A stretch of DNA of 64,000 bases from Planctomycetota bacterium. Its GTDB lineage: Bacteria > Planctomycetota > Phycisphaerae > Phycisphaerales > Phycisphaeraceae. The stretch lies in assembly GCA_024276075.1 (NCBI GenBank), contig JAJRXX010000019.1:1-64000 (forward strand), written 5' to 3'. Both the position numbers and the translations under genes were made by a program. Every line of letters starts with the position of its first letter. The stretch's first letter is position 1. The notes beneath the pieces are model-generated. The model did no database searches and was not told the DNA's origin. It saw nothing but the letters and a program-made list of their open reading frames with translations. This document shows positions 1 to 9,665 of the stretch, in pieces.

Positions 1-1204
1 CCTGCCAAAACCCGTTCAGGTAATCCCCACTCTTGATACCGGGGTCCACGTCGATCGCGTGCTTCGCCGCCGCTGGCGTCTGGTCCCGCAGCACCACGAT
101 AAACGTCGCAAAGAAATTGTTCACCCCGTCGCGTAGCTGCTGCACGTAGGCGTGCTGGTCCGTTGAGCCTTTGTTCCCGTACACCGCGATGCCCTGGTGC
201 ACCGTCTTGCCGTCCAGGTCGTGCTCCTTGCCCAGCGACTCCATCACCAACTGCTGCAAGTACCGGCTCATCAACAGCAGCCGATCCTTGTACGGCAACA
301 CAACCATGTCCTTAGCCCCGCGACCATCGGTTTCGTGGTGCCACATCAGCGCCAACCGTGCCGCGGGGTTTTTGTTCGTGTCCGCCACGCGCGTGCAACG
401 GTCCATCTCGGCTGCACCCTCGAGCATACCCGCGGTATCAATACCCTGGAGCGCCGCGGGCAACAGCCCCACCGCCGACATCACGCTCGTGCGGCCGCCC
501 ACCCAGTCCCACATCGGGAACCGCGCCAGCCAGCCGTTCTGCTGCGCGTGCTGGTCGAGTTTGCTGCCCTCGCCCGTCACCGCCACCGCGTGCGCTGCGA
601 ATTTAAAACCCTTGCGCGTAAACGCGGCCTCCATCTCCAGCATCCCGTTGCGCGTCTCTTTCGTGCCACCCGACTTGGAGATCACGATCACCAGCGTGCT
701 CTTGAGCCTCGCGCCCAATTGATCGATCACCCGATCGATCCCGTCCGGGTCCGAATTATCCACAAAGTGAGGCGTCAGCTTGTCCCGCTTCGTACCCAAC
801 GCGTCGGCTACCAACATCGGGCCCAAAGCACTACCGCCGATACCCACCACCACGAGGTCTGTAAACCGTGGCGCACCCGCCGGCTTGATTCGCTTGCTGT
901 GCACCCCCGCCGCGAATTCATTCACACCCGCGATCGTCTGATCGATCTGGCTCGTGAGCTGATCGTTCGGCGCCGACTGAGGCGAACGCAGCCAATAGTG
1001 GCCCACCATGCGCTGCTCGTCCGGGTTCACGATCTCGCCAGCCTCCAGACGCTTCATCGCCTCATACGCCTGCGTCATCCCCGGCTCCATCCGATCGAAG
1101 AAACCCTCGTCGAACCTGATCCGCGAGATGTCGAGCTTCATGCCCACGCTGGGGCATTCACACAGGTATTGCTTATAACGACGCCACAGTGCTAGTCGGT
1201 CCAT
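1..1204 (-). CDS. pgi: Glucose-6-phosphate isomerase (3' end cut by window edge)
   Basis: Interconverts glucose-6-phosphate and fructose-6-phosphate in the cytoplasm (glycolysis and gluconeogenesis). About 401 residues are visible from the ATG at 1204; the frame stays open to base 1, so the C-terminal end lies outside the window. Seen: the first SIS-domain motif GIGGSALGP near residue 120, [14 protein letters not shown] near 180, and the family signature [18 protein letters not shown] near 330-350, which carries the catalytic glutamine-histidine region. The frame is on the minus strand; the long plus-strand frames over it are shadows. It reads away from the lipoprotein gene at 1300-1788, which lies upstream on the same strand. 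Confidence 0.95.
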   Translation of the reverse strand, partial: MDRLALWRRYKQYLCECPSVGMKLDISRIRFDEGFFDRMEPGMTQAYEAMKRLEAGEIVNPDEQRMVGHYWLRSPQSAPNDQLTSQIDQTIAGVNEFAAGVHSKRIKPAGAPRFTDLVVVGIGGSALGPMLVADALGTKRDKLTPHFVDNSDPDGIDRVIDQLGARLKSTLVIVISKSGGTKETRNGMLEMEAAFTRKGFKFAAHAVAVTGEGSKLDQHAQQNGWLARFPMWDWVGGRTSVMSAVGLLPAALQGIDTAGMLEGAAEMDRCTRVADTNKNPAARLALMWHHETDGRGAKDMVVLPYKDRLLLMSRYLQQLVMESLGKEHDLDGKTVHQGIAVYGNKGSTDQHAYVQQLRDGVNNFFATFIVVLRDQTPAAAKHAIDVDPGIKSGDYLNGFWQ

Positions 1205-1299
1205 GGTCAAATCCAGTCTGGTTATGGTTAAACGATCAAAATGTTACACCGCGACCGCCCCATCTCTTTATCATCGTCTAGCCGCCGCCCCACCGTTGC

Positions 1300-1788
1300 T
1301 TATCCCTCGCCCCCACGCACCAAAAGCCGATAACGCACGCCAGACCCCGTCCCCGAACCCGCGTCATTCGCCCCATCATCTCCGATCAGCCCCGAAATAT
1401 AGAGCTCCGCGAGCACCACCGGAAAACTCTTATCGGGCTTAAGAAACTCGCCCACCGGAAACGGCTCGCCGTGCTCGTTAATAAACCCCGTCAACTCTAT
1501 CTGACCCGATTCGCCGATCGGCACCTCCGACACACGCGACACATATTGCTGGTTTAGCCACACGTACACGCCTCGGTACACCGTGGCTGTGCGATTCGTT
1601 AGCGTGATCATTGCCCCTTCTCGCCTCACCACGATATCCAGGCTGCGTGCCGTAACCTCTTGCGGGTATCGCAGTCCCGCTAGTTCTTTCACCAGGGCCG
1701 CGTCCATCGGCTCGGGCGATTCACAGCCCACCAGAGCCACCGCACACACCGCACACACCGCACACAAACCAATACTCATTTTCTTCAT
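1300..1788 (-). CDS. Putative lipoprotein of unknown function
   Basis: A 162-residue protein starting MKKMSIGL, with a hydrophobic signal ending in a lipobox (VALVGC), so probably lipid-anchored. The signal contains the triplet CAV repeated three times, encoded by a 9-bp tandem repeat at about 1742-1768, so the length of the signal could vary by slippage. The mature part has no domain I recognise; it is beta-strand-like (VVRREGAMITLTNRTATVYRG), which would suit a small binding or matrix protein. I chose the ATG at 1788 because the basic MKK start fits a signal peptide; a GTG at 1806 would add six residues. Function unknown. Confidence 0.7.
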   Translation of the reverse strand: MKKMSIGLCAVCAVCAVALVGCESPEPMDAALVKELAGLRYPQEVTARSLDIVVRREGAMITLTNRTATVYRGVYVWLNQQYVSRVSEVPIGESGQIELTGFINEHGEPFPVGEFLKPDKSFPVVLAELYISGLIGDDGANDAGSGTGSGVRYRLLVRGGEG

Positions 1789-1874
1789 AACACGCACTCG
1801 ATTCACTTAATCCAAACGGGAAGCGTTACCACAGACCTTACAATCTGTACCCGCGCCGAGCTATAATCCCACTC

Positions 1875-2894
1875 ATGCCCGCCATCGGCAACCTCACGCT
1901 CGACGCACCGTTCTTTCAAGCCGGCCTCGCGGGCTACTCCGACGCCGCCATGCGTCTCGTCGCGCGCCGACACGGCTGCCCCTACGCCGTCACCGAAGCC
2001 ATGCTCGATCACTTCCTGATCAATGGGGGCAAGGGCCTTCGCGCCGCCCAACTCGACGACGCCGACCACCCCATCGCCGGCCAACTCATGGGTTCACACC
2101 CCACCGAGATCGCACAGGCTGCGCGTATCCTCGCCGACCTCGGCTACGACGTCATTGATGTCAACCTCGCGTGCCCCGTCAAAAAAATACGCAAACGATC
2201 CCGCGGCGGGCACCTGCTCCAAGCGCCCGATCAGGCGATCGACATCCTCAAAGCTGTCAGACACGCTGTCCCGGACCCTATCCCCTGCACCGTTAAGCTG
2301 CGACGCGGCACCGACGACTCACCGCAAGCTACCAAAAACTTTTTCACCATCTTCGACGCCGTGATCGACCTGGGCTACGCCGCCGCCACCGTGCACGGCC
2401 GAACCGTCGATCAAAAATATTTAGGCCCGTCACGCTGGCCGTTCCTTCGTGACCTGACCAACCGGTACCGCGACACGCCCGATTTCTCAATTTTCGGGTC
2501 GGGCGATATCTGGACAGCAGCCGACATCTTTAAAATGATCCAGCACACCGGCGTGCAAGCTGTCAGCGTCGCGCGCGGGTGCATCGGAAACCCCTGGCTA
2601 TTCGCTCAGGCACGCGCCATCATGCGTGGCGACCACCACGCCGCTACTCAGCCGCCTTCCATAACCCAGCAGCGGGCTGTGCTGCTCGAACATTTCGAGC
2701 TCTCCGCAGCCCTACACGGACAGCGGTCCGCCTCCATGATGATGCGGAAGTTCGGCATCAAGTTCTCGCGGCACCACCCCCGACCGGACGACACCGCCAA
2801 AGCGTTTATCGCCGTCAAGAGCCTCGACGATTGGTTAGCCGTGCTCGACCAGTATTACACCGCAGACGAACCCGCCTCGCCGTGCAGCGTATAA
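1875..2894 (+). CDS. dus: tRNA-dihydrouridine synthase (DusB-like)
   Basis: FMN-dependent reduction of uridines in the tRNA D-loop. The 339-residue length suits the family. Seen: a TIM-barrel opening (APFFQAGLAGYSD), the catalytic-cysteine motif NLACPVKKI with Cys at about residue 100, then VKLRRGTDD, TVHGRTVDQ and the phosphate-binding end SVARGCIGNPWLF. The DVNLACPVKKI form, where DusB usually has N-x-GCP, is a small deviation but the cysteine is kept. The next gene, a phosphoesterase, starts 36 bp downstream on the same strand. Which uridines it modifies cannot be told from sequence alone. Confidence 0.9.
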   Translation: MPAIGNLTLDAPFFQAGLAGYSDAAMRLVARRHGCPYAVTEAMLDHFLINGGKGLRAAQLDDADHPIAGQLMGSHPTEIAQAARILADLGYDVIDVNLACPVKKIRKRSRGGHLLQAPDQAIDILKAVRHAVPDPIPCTVKLRRGTDDSPQATKNFFTIFDAVIDLGYAAATVHGRTVDQKYLGPSRWPFLRDLTNRYRDTPDFSIFGSGDIWTAADIFKMIQHTGVQAVSVARGCIGNPWLFAQARAIMRGDHHAATQPPSITQQRAVLLEHFELSAALHGQRSASMMMRKFGIKFSRHHPRPDDTAKAFIAVKSLDDWLAVLDQYYTADEPASPCSV

Positions 2895-2930
2895 GCACCA
2901 CCGCCACACCCACCAAACAAAGATATAGCT

Positions 2931-3827
2931 ATGCGCATCGTCTTAATCGGTGACATCCACGCCTACCGCCTCTTGGTGATGCCCTGGCAGCTCATCGGCA
3001 AGCGCCTGATCGGCCAGGCAAACCTTTGGCTTAATCGGCGACACCGATTCGACCACAGCCTCGTCGACCGCGTCGTCGAGCACGCTTCGTCGTTCAACCC
3101 CGACCTGATCCTGCTCTCGGGCGACCTGACCACCACCGCGCTGACCGGCGAGTTCGACGACATCGCCCAGCAGCTCGCACCCGTTACCAGCCGATTCCCC
3201 ACCGTCATCGTCCCCGGCAACCACGACCGATACACCTTTGCTTCAAAACGCCAACGCACCATGGAGGCACGTCTCCCAAGCATCGTGCCCGATGGTTGGC
3301 CCTACTTCCGGCAAATCGCCGAACGCTGGTACCTGCTCGCACTCGACTCGGCTGTGCCTCGTATCTTCAACTCTCGTGGCCGCGTCGGACGCGAACAGCT
3401 CCGATGCGCTCGCAAGCTCATCTCCTATCTCACCGAACGCGACGGCCTAATCGTCTTGTGCCACTACCCGCTCAAATCGCCTCCAAGGGCACTGCCACTC
3501 ACCTGGGACCACAAGCTGGGCGACTCCCGACGACTACGCAAAATGCTCACGCGATGCCCCGCCAGAATTGTTTACATGCACGGACACATCCACAGCCCAT
3601 GGTGCTGGCAACCCAAACGCAGCGACCAGTCGCATTTCACTTATATCAACGCCGGCTCGCCGTCTATGACCTCCAGAAAGTACCCTCAAGGCCAAGGATT
3701 TTGGCAAATCGATCTGCCCGAAGACCCCATCGGACACCTGAAAGTAGTTCACCATCTGCCCAACATAAACGGACAACACGCACACGCCAACGCCGTTAGC
3801 GCTTGGTCCCAGCACAACATTCTCTGA
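2931..3827 (+). CDS. Calcineurin-like metallophosphoesterase
   Basis: A 298-residue single-domain metallophosphoesterase. All five metal-binding blocks are visible in order: GDIHA near residue 7, LLSGDLTTT near 62, VPGNHDRY near 96, LCHYPL near 180 and MHGHIHS near 215. No signal peptide, so cytoplasmic. Family members hydrolyse varied phosphodiesters (cyclic nucleotides, lipids, UDP-sugars), and the substrate cannot be assigned here. It follows the dihydrouridine synthase gene with a short gap and may share its transcript. Confidence 0.85.
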   Translation: MRIVLIGDIHAYRLLVMPWQLIGKRLIGQANLWLNRRHRFDHSLVDRVVEHASSFNPDLILLSGDLTTTALTGEFDDIAQQLAPVTSRFPTVIVPGNHDRYTFASKRQRTMEARLPSIVPDGWPYFRQIAERWYLLALDSAVPRIFNSRGRVGREQLRCARKLISYLTERDGLIVLCHYPLKSPPRALPLTWDHKLGDSRRLRKMLTRCPARIVYMHGHIHSPWCWQPKRSDQSHFTYINAGSPSMTSRKYPQGQGFWQIDLPEDPIGHLKVVHHLPNINGQHAHANAVSAWSQHNIL

Positions 3828-3937
3828 CACGCACCGGCGGTACCTTTTCACTCACTCACACTGACCTCGACCCCGGTTGGTCCTTTACGGCTGATCACGC
3901 TACAATCTCCCCGCTTGCGATAAAGGGCCAAACCTAG

Positions 3938-4480
3938 GTGAGCCGAACGATACAAACACATCCTTGTTGTCTGTTTGTTTTCCTGATGTCCTCTTTGGCC
4001 ATCGGATGCAGTTCGTATGTGAACATCCCCGCTCAGCCCGGCGACCTCGCGTCGCACAACCCTAATATGGGCTCCGTGCAACAGGTCATCACAGAAGCAC
4101 TCGACGCTGTGCTCAAGCAGAACCCCATCGACAATAAGTTCGCCCTGCTCCTGCCCGAAGAGACCACCGCGAAAACATACGCTGCTGTTGTTTCCAAGCT
4201 AGACAAAAACGCGAGTTGGCCCGGAAACAAATCACGCAACGAAATCTCCGTCATCGAGGTCAGGAAAATACTCATCCGCGGCGTCGAAGCACGCGTTGAC
4301 ATCATCCAACCCATCGACCCCGCCAACCCCGCCATCGAACAGGTCGTCTCCGCCAAGCTTCAGTGGCACCCCTTTAAGGGATGGGTCACACAGCGGCTTC
4401 ATAAGTGGCGCCTGAGCCTCGAAGACGCCATGCCTCTCTCCGCTCAAGACACCCGCCGCGCCGGCGACACGCTCGACTAA
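3938..4480 (+). CDS. Putative lipoprotein
   Basis: A 180-residue protein with a GTG start at 3938 and a lipoprotein-type signal (hydrophobic LFVFLMSSLAIG followed by Cys-Ser-Ser). The mature part contains a stretch resembling a folded alpha/beta domain (VISVIEVRKILIRGVEARVDI then a C-terminal FKGWVTQRLHKWRLSL). I recognise no family. No in-frame ATG precedes the signal, so GTG is the best start. The gene stops at 4480, inside the left arm of a small hairpin followed by a T-rich stretch. Confidence 0.65.
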   Translation: MSRTIQTHPCCLFVFLMSSLAIGCSSYVNIPAQPGDLASHNPNMGSVQQVITEALDAVLKQNPIDNKFALLLPEETTAKTYAAVVSKLDKNASWPGNKSRNEISVIEVRKILIRGVEARVDIIQPIDPANPAIEQVVSAKLQWHPFKGWVTQRLHKWRLSLEDAMPLSAQDTRRAGDTLD

Positions 4481-4505
4481 AGGTTAGTCGCCCGTCTTGT
4501 TTTTC
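4474..4505 (+). terminator. Weak intrinsic terminator after the 3938-4480 lipoprotein gene
   Basis: Inverted repeat CGACTAA / TTAGTCG (7 bp arms, 3-nt loop, 4474-4490), followed within about 10 nt by a run of five T. The left arm includes the stop codon. The stem is short and the T run is not immediately adjacent, so termination may be partial. Confidence 0.45.
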
Positions 4506-4587
4506 GCATCGACGAGACCACACCGCTCGACGCCGCGATACAATACCCTCACATTGACCCGCACCAATACGCTTGGAGCTACCCCCT

Positions 4588-5271
4588 ATGCACACCCAAA
4601 CGCCTCTCCGAATGATGACGCTGTGGATTGTGATGCTCGCCGTTTCCACCGCGACCACCGTCACCGCTGGGCAAACCACCACACGACCGGCGCCACCCAT
4701 CGAGCCCACCACGCAACCCACAACACAACCCACAACACAACCCACAACACAACCCGCACGCTGGGCCACCACCATGCCAAGCTCACAGCAAATCATGAAA
4801 CAACTCGATCAGCAGATTAAACCCCTAGAGCCCAGCACCACCTCACAACAGGCAAACCCCGTCGTCGATCCCTCCCAAAAACAGCCAGGCGTCGTAACCA
4901 GTTTCGAAGTCCCCCCCACCGCCGGCTCCGTCGGCGTCGCCCCCGCTGTCCTGGGCGTCGCACCGGGTCAGACCCCGCCAAAGTTGCGACGCGAGGGCGA
5001 GTTCATCGTTAATCGCCGTGGCCGAATCGTACACGCGCCCAACGCACGCCACATCCTCTTCGTTTTCGAAGCCGACTCCGACGCCGCACCCGAATCGCCC
5101 ATGATCCTATTGCCCTGCCAAATGCTCCAGAACATGGAAGAAATCATCCGAGACCGCGGCGACCACGTCGTATTTATCCTCTCGGGCCAGATTCTCGTCT
5201 ACCGAGGCGTCAACTTTATGCTCCCTACCATGATGAGAATCGCCATCAACCGTGGGAACCTTGAAAACTGA
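4588..5271 (+). CDS. Secreted protein with Thr-Thr-Gln-Pro repeats
   Basis: About 227 residues from the ATG at 4588; a TTG 15 bp upstream is in frame but less likely. N-terminal signal peptide (WIVMLAVSTATTVTAG), then a low-complexity linker built from a 12-bp repeat (about 4706-4755) giving TTQP several times, then a conserved-looking C-terminal domain of about 90 residues (GEFIVNRRGRIVHAP ... HILFVFEADSD ... ILLPCQMLQNMEEIIRDRGD). The C-terminal part looks like a small globular alpha/beta domain, but I cannot name it. Probably periplasmic or tethered. It is followed by the zinc-ribbon gene 40 bp downstream on the same strand. Confidence 0.7.
   Translation: MHTQTPLRMMTLWIVMLAVSTATTVTAGQTTTRPAPPIEPTTQPTTQPTTQPTTQPARWATTMPSSQQIMKQLDQQIKPLEPSTTSQQANPVVDPSQKQPGVVTSFEVPPTAGSVGVAPAVLGVAPGQTPPKLRREGEFIVNRRGRIVHAPNARHILFVFEADSDAAPESPMILLPCQMLQNMEEIIRDRGDHVVFILSGQILVYRGVNFMLPTMMRIAINRGNLEN
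4706..4755 (+). repeat. 12-bp coding tandem repeat (TTQP)
   Basis: About four copies of a CCACAACACAAC-type 12-bp unit inside the gene at 4588-5271. The unit length is a multiple of three, so changes in copy number keep the frame and only lengthen or shorten a Thr/Gln/Pro linker. Confidence 0.75.
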
Positions 5272-5311
5272 TACAACCCGCCAGCCTAAAATCACACCAG
5301 AGCCCCACACT

Positions 5312-5533
5312 ATGCCTATCTACGAATACGCCTGCGACGATTGCACCGAGACCACCGAAGCCCGCCGACCCATGGCCGATGCCGACAAACCCATCGCATG
5401 CGAGCACTGCCACAGCACCCATACCCGCCGCGCACTGAGTACCTTCCTCACCCCCGCTAGCTCGCGCTCCGACTCGCCGCCGTCTGGGCCCGGTTGCGGG
5501 TGCGGCAACCCCCACGGCCCATGTGGCATGTGA
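5312..5533 (+). CDS. FmdB-family zinc-ribbon protein
   Basis: A 73-residue protein starting MPIYEYACDDC, the typical opening of the FmdB/CxxC zinc-ribbon family. Two knuckles are visible: CDDC at residues 8-11 and CEHC at about 31-34. The tail is rich in Gly, Cys and Pro (GCGCGNPHGPCGM), which recurs in this family and may bind metal. I start it at the ATG at 5312 because homology begins there. Family members are often called putative regulators on thin evidence, so the function is open. Confidence 0.8.
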   Translation: MPIYEYACDDCTETTEARRPMADADKPIACEHCHSTHTRRALSTFLTPASSRSDSPPSGPGCGCGNPHGPCGM

Positions 5534-5564
5534 TGCCAACGAGCAAACGACACCTCAGCAACAC

Positions 5565-6146
5565 TCACACCACCTGCCCGTACCGGAAACAGCCCACCTC
5601 GTGGTCGTTGACCATGCCCACCGCCTGCATAAATGCATAACAGATCGTCGATCCCACAAACCGGAACCCCCGCTTTTTTAGGTCCTTGCTCATGGCGTCC
5701 GACACCGCTGTCTTCGCGGGGATGTCCTTGAGCGATCGCCATTTGTTCTTGATCGGCCCACCCTCCACGAACCGCCAAATGTACGCATCGAAGCTGCCAA
5801 ACTCGCCCTGCACCGCCAGAAACGCCACCGCGTTGCTCACCGCCGACGCCACCTTCAGCCGATTCCGCACGATACCCGGATCACCCAACAGATTTTTGAT
5901 CTTGCGTGGGTCGTAACGCGCTACCTTACACGGGTCGAACCCGTCGAACACCTCCCGGTAGCGGTCGCGCTTCTTGAGGATCGTCTCCCAACTCAGACCC
6001 GCTTGCGCACCCTCCAGGATCAGGAACTCAAACAGCAGACGGTCGTCGTGCACCGGCACGCCCCACTCGTGGTCGTGGTACGCCACCGCCAGTTCCGACT
6101 CTGCCCAACCACACCGCCGGCTACTGTCCGCACCCTTACCACTCAT
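5565..6146 (-). CDS. tag: DNA-3-methyladenine glycosylase I
   Basis: Base-excision repair enzyme that removes 3-methyladenine. 193 residues, normal for Tag. Seen: the N-terminal RCGWAESELAVAYHDHEWG block, whose Cys and His belong to the zinc site; AGLSWETILKKR; and the C-terminal NDHEVGCF with the second His and Cys of the zinc snap. It lies 24 bp downstream of atpA on the same strand, in the place where atpG would be expected, and may be cotranscribed with the ATP synthase genes. Confidence 0.93.
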   Translation of the reverse strand: MSGKGADSSRRCGWAESELAVAYHDHEWGVPVHDDRLLFEFLILEGAQAGLSWETILKKRDRYREVFDGFDPCKVARYDPRKIKNLLGDPGIVRNRLKVASAVSNAVAFLAVQGEFGSFDAYIWRFVEGGPIKNKWRSLKDIPAKTAVSDAMSKDLKKRGFRFVGSTICYAFMQAVGMVNDHEVGCFRYGQVV

Positions 6147-6170
6147 CTCGATAGTCCCGCTACCCGCACA

Positions 6171-7739
6171 TCACGACAATGCATTGGCCTCTGGCGACCA
6201 ACCGACTTTGAAATCCTTGATCGACTTCATGAACTGTGTCGTCAGGTCGTCGTCGAACGCCTGCTTTGACGCCAGTTGTTCACGCAGCGAAATCGCCGGC
6301 CCGGAGAAATGAGCGACTAGCGCCTTGGCGAAAGCGTCGACGTCCTTGATCGGCACGTCATCGAGGAGGCCTCGCGTGCCCGCAAAAATTTGGATTACCT
6401 GATCGATTACGTCCATCGGCACGTACTGAGGCTGCTTGAGCATCTCCACCATCGCCGCACCACGGTCGAGTTGGCGTTGTGTCGCCTTGTCGAGTTCGGT
6501 GCCCAGTTGTGAAAACGCTTCGAGCTCTCGGAACGCCGCCAAGTCCAGCCGAAGCGACCCCGCCACCTGCTTCATCGCCTTGATTTGTGCGTTGCCCCCC
6601 ACGCGCGACACGCTAATGCCCACGTTGATCGCCGGACGCACGCCCGCGAAAAACAACTCCGGCTCCAGGTATATCTGACCGTCGGTGATCGAGATGACGT
6701 TCGTCGGGATATACGCCGACACGTCGCCCTCCTGCGTCTCGATAATCGGTAATGCCGTCAGCGACCCGCCCCCGTTATCGTCGCTGAGCTTCGTCGCACG
6801 CTCGAGCAACCGCGAGTGCAGATAGAAAACATCCCCTGGATACGCCTCACGCCCCGGCGGACGCCGTAGCAACAACGACAATTGCCGGTAAGACGCCGCC
6901 TGCTTCGACAGGTCGTCGTACACACACAGCACGTGCTTACCGTTCCACATAAAGTACTCGCCCATCGCACAGCCCGCGTACGGCGCGATGTACTGCATCG
7001 GTGCTGGGTCCGCCGCGGACGCGACCACAACCGTCGTGTAGTCCATCGCCCCGTGCTCCGTGAGCGTCTCGACCACCGACGCCACGCTCGACTCCTTCGC
7101 ACCCACCGCTACGTAGATGCAATACACAGGCTGATCCGTCTGGTGTGTGTACCGCTGGTTGATGATCGTGTCGATCACCACCGCCGTCTTACCCGTTTTT
7201 CGGTCGCCGATGATCAGTTCGCGCTGCCCCCGACCAACCGGGATCATCGAATCGACCGCCTTGATGCCCGTCTGCAACGGCTGTTTCACCGGCTGACGGT
7301 CCGCGATACCCGGCGCGATGATGTCCACCTTGCGCATCTCGGACGACTGGATCGGCCCCTTCCCGTCGACGGGCTGGCCCAACGCGTCGACCACCCTGCC
7401 CAGCATCGCTTCACCCACCGGCACGCTCAACAATTGTCCCGTCGAACGAACCGTCATCCCCTCCTTGATCTTCAGGTAATCGCCAAAGACGACCGCACCC
7501 ACCACGTCTCTCTCCAGGTTAAACACCTGCCCCCGTACAACGTCCGCGTCCGATTGTGAGGACCCACCCGTGTCGAATTCGAGCATCTCACCCGCCATCG
7601 CTTCCGATAGACCGTAAATCCGCGCGATGCCGTCGCCCACCTCGATAACCTGGCCGACCTGCGACACATCCAGACGCGTCGCATAGCGCCCGACTTCCTG
7701 CTTGATGACACTCGTGATCTCTTCCGTATTGATCTTCAT
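6171..7739 (-). CDS. atpA: ATP synthase F1 subunit alpha
   Basis: Regulatory nucleotide-binding subunit of the F1 hexamer. 522 residues from the ATG at 7739; an upstream in-frame extension to 7829 lacks homology. Seen: the alpha N-terminal barrel ([11 protein letters not shown]), Walker A GDRKTGKT near residue 171-178, the alpha signature [14 protein letters not shown] near 380, and the C-terminal helical domain. It is the last F-type gene of this cluster; the next gene is tag, not atpG. The gamma, beta and epsilon genes must be elsewhere in the genome. Confidence 0.98.
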   Translation of the reverse strand: MKINTEEITSVIKQEVGRYATRLDVSQVGQVIEVGDGIARIYGLSEAMAGEMLEFDTGGSSQSDADVVRGQVFNLERDVVGAVVFGDYLKIKEGMTVRSTGQLLSVPVGEAMLGRVVDALGQPVDGKGPIQSSEMRKVDIIAPGIADRQPVKQPLQTGIKAVDSMIPVGRGQRELIIGDRKTGKTAVVIDTIINQRYTHQTDQPVYCIYVAVGAKESSVASVVETLTEHGAMDYTTVVVASAADPAPMQYIAPYAGCAMGEYFMWNGKHVLCVYDDLSKQAASYRQLSLLLRRPPGREAYPGDVFYLHSRLLERATKLSDDNGGGSLTALPIIETQEGDVSAYIPTNVISITDGQIYLEPELFFAGVRPAINVGISVSRVGGNAQIKAMKQVAGSLRLDLAAFRELEAFSQLGTELDKATQRQLDRGAAMVEMLKQPQYVPMDVIDQVIQIFAGTRGLLDDVPIKDVDAFAKALVAHFSGPAISLREQLASKQAFDDDLTTQFMKSIKDFKVGWSPEANALS

Positions 7740-7776
7740 AATGACAATTACCTTTGCACTGTGACGGTCAGTCTTC

Positions 7777-8382
7777 TTAGTTCTCCTGACCCGATTCAGT
7801 CGCTGCCTGGCGTGCCTTGTCCCTGCCAATTGCCGTTAGTCGGCTGCGCATCGCGCTCAATTGCGTCGTCACGCTCCCGTCGATCAGGCGGTCTCCGACG
7901 CGCACCTTAAAACCGCCGATTACGCCCGGGTCAACCTGCTGGCTGAGCACCACGTTCATGCCCACCACCCGGCTCACTGCGTCGGAGACGTCCTGCGACT
8001 GCGAGTCCGACAAACGCTCCGCGACGTAAACGTCTCCTTCAATGATGTTGTTCCGCTCGTCCAAAAGCTGCGCGTACCCCGCGATGACCCCGGGCAGCTC
8101 GCCCAGCCGATCTTTACGGTTCACCACCAACAAAAAGCGGTACACCAAATCGGAAACCCGACCCTTGAATATCTTCTCAAGGCTATCCGATCGCTCATCC
8201 GTCGAAATCAACCGATTCGCCAACAACGCCAACAACTCGTTGTGATCGCTCAGCAACTGACCCAATTGCACTAATTCCTCGCCGATTTCATTGACCTGGT
8301 GCGCTTCGTCAGCCATTTCCAGTAGCGCCTGAGCATACACACGCGCCACCGCGGAGACGTTGTCGGGTCTTTTGCTGGTCAT
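7777..8382 (-). CDS. atpH: ATP synthase F1 subunit delta
   Basis: Part of the peripheral stalk joining F1 alpha to the b subunits. 201 residues. Seen: the N-terminal helical bundle ([14 protein letters not shown]), a middle [28 protein letters not shown] block and the C-terminal [20 protein letters not shown] signature typical of delta/OSCP. It ends 37 bp before atpA and begins 65 bp after atpF. Confidence 0.95.
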   Translation of the reverse strand: MTSKRPDNVSAVARVYAQALLEMADEAHQVNEIGEELVQLGQLLSDHNELLALLANRLISTDERSDSLEKIFKGRVSDLVYRFLLVVNRKDRLGELPGVIAGYAQLLDERNNIIEGDVYVAERLSDSQSQDVSDAVSRVVGMNVVLSQQVDPGVIGGFKVRVGDRLIDGSVTTQLSAMRSRLTAIGRDKARQAATESGQEN

Positions 8383-8447
8383 AGGGTCGTTCGATTCTTT
8401 CTACAAAGCCGTGGTGCGCCGCCAAGCCGTGCGCCCCGTTACGTCAG

Positions 8448-9041
8448 CTACCCGCTAGCGCTTTCGCTCATCGCCGCGATCGACTCGTCGATCAAACGCT
8501 GATGGTCAGCCGCCTTGACCTCACGCCCGAGTATCTGCCCTGCCACACCCGTCGCCAACGTCGCAGCCTGTGCGTATACGTCGCTGATCGCCTGCTGCTT
8601 GGCCGACTGGATATCCGCCTGCGCCCGCTGACGTATCTGGGTGATTTCAGCCTGCGTCTGATCCTTGAGCGAGGCCGCGATCTTGTGTGCGTCTGCCTTG
8701 CCCTGCTCAATGATGCGCCCAGCCTCCGCAGCCGCCTCGGCAAGTTGACGCTGGTACTGCTCGAGCGTTGCACGCGCCTCGTCCGCAGCCGCCTGCGCCT
8801 GATCGAGGTCAGCCTTGATCTTCTGCTCACGGTCTTGGAGACCCGTTAGGATCGGCCCCCACGCAAACTTCCACAGCACCGTCAGCAGGATTAAGAAAAC
8901 AATTGCCGCCGCGATCGACTGCGCAAATGTCCCAGCAAAGACGTCGCCGCTACCTCCACCGCCACCGTGGCCGCCCGTTTGGGCACCCCACGCCACCGAT
9001 GTACCCGCTACGATCACCAATAGCACGCTCAAGTATCGCAT
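8448..9041 (-). CDS. atpF: ATP synthase F0 subunit b, with signal-peptide-like extension
   Basis: Peripheral-stalk subunit: one membrane helix followed by a long alpha-helical coiled coil. 197 residues from the ATG at 9041 (a TTG one codon upstream is also in frame). Seen: an N-terminal hydrophobic signal-like segment (residues 1-20), a glycine-rich stretch (GGHGGGGGSG), the true membrane helix AAAIVFLILLTVLWKFAWGPI, then Ala/Gln/Glu-rich helix to the end. The extra N-terminal segment is not part of the E. coli-type b subunit. Whether it is cleaved or stays as a second helix needs protein data. Confidence 0.93.
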   Translation of the reverse strand: MRYLSVLLVIVAGTSVAWGAQTGGHGGGGGSGDVFAGTFAQSIAAAIVFLILLTVLWKFAWGPILTGLQDREQKIKADLDQAQAAADEARATLEQYQRQLAEAAAEAGRIIEQGKADAHKIAASLKDQTQAEITQIRQRAQADIQSAKQQAISDVYAQAATLATGVAGQILGREVKAADHQRLIDESIAAMSESASG

Positions 9042-9136
9042 CAACGCATGCCTCTATTAAAGTAGATGGACCCGGGACCTGCGAGCGTACCAACGCACGC
9101 ACGCCGGCACACCGCGACCCCTGCCAAACACAACTC

Positions 9137-9505
9137 TTAACCGCCCGTCAGCGACGAAAAGAACTTACCCACCGACTGGAACGGAATCACCAACGCAAAG
9201 AACGTAAAGCCTTCGATCAGCGCCGCAGCCAGCAGCATGGACGTAAAGATCCGCCCACCCGCTTCGGGCTGACGCGCGATCGACTCGACCGCCGCACCGC
9301 CGATGCGACCGATGCCCTTCGCAGCACCCATCACCACCAGCCCCGCGCCGATACCCGCACCCAGCGCCACGCCAGCTGCACCGCCGGGGATGAACCAGCT
9401 ACCCGACTCCACCGCCACCGTGCCAGTGGTCGCAGCCTCTGCCGGACTCGCCAACACAAACGTCGCCACCGCCATCACCGCAGCCATCAAAATAACCTTC
9501 TGCAT
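9137..9505 (-). CDS. atpE: ATP synthase F0 subunit c, with cleavable N-terminal extension
   Basis: The proteolipid that forms the rotor ring. 122 residues, long for subunit c (about 80), because of a signal peptide (ILMAAVMAVATFVLASPAEA, Ala-x-Ala cleavage site) and a linker. The mature hairpin has the glycine-rich first helix (GVALGAGIGAGLVVMGAAKG), the polar loop ARQPE, and a second helix with the ion-binding glutamate in AALIEGF (E98). The residues after the glutamate (GF) do not match the Ser/Thr seen in sodium-binding rings, so a proton ring is likely (inference). Confidence 0.95.
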   Translation of the reverse strand: MQKVILMAAVMAVATFVLASPAEAATTGTVAVESGSWFIPGGAAGVALGAGIGAGLVVMGAAKGIGRIGGAAVESIARQPEAGGRIFTSMLLAAALIEGFTFFALVIPFQSVGKFFSSLTGG

Positions 9506-9665
9506 AATTCAAACACTCCTACCGTCGATGCGGTGAGGTCGCACCGGGTTGTTGCCCCCGCCCTCGCGGGTCGTCTGGCCGCCTCACCAAGCCAGCACCG
9601 GGGGTCGTCTATTTCCATTTTTTTAACGATCTACACCGATCATACAAAACTCACTCAAATCCTGT

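Noticed and set aside
197-1195. Long plus-strand open frame of 332 codons rich in His and Arg
   Set aside because: It lies wholly opposite pgi, which has clear family motifs; such His/Arg-rich frames are a by-product of GC-rich codon use. The same holds for 6882-7559 over atpA and 48184-48840 over sucD.
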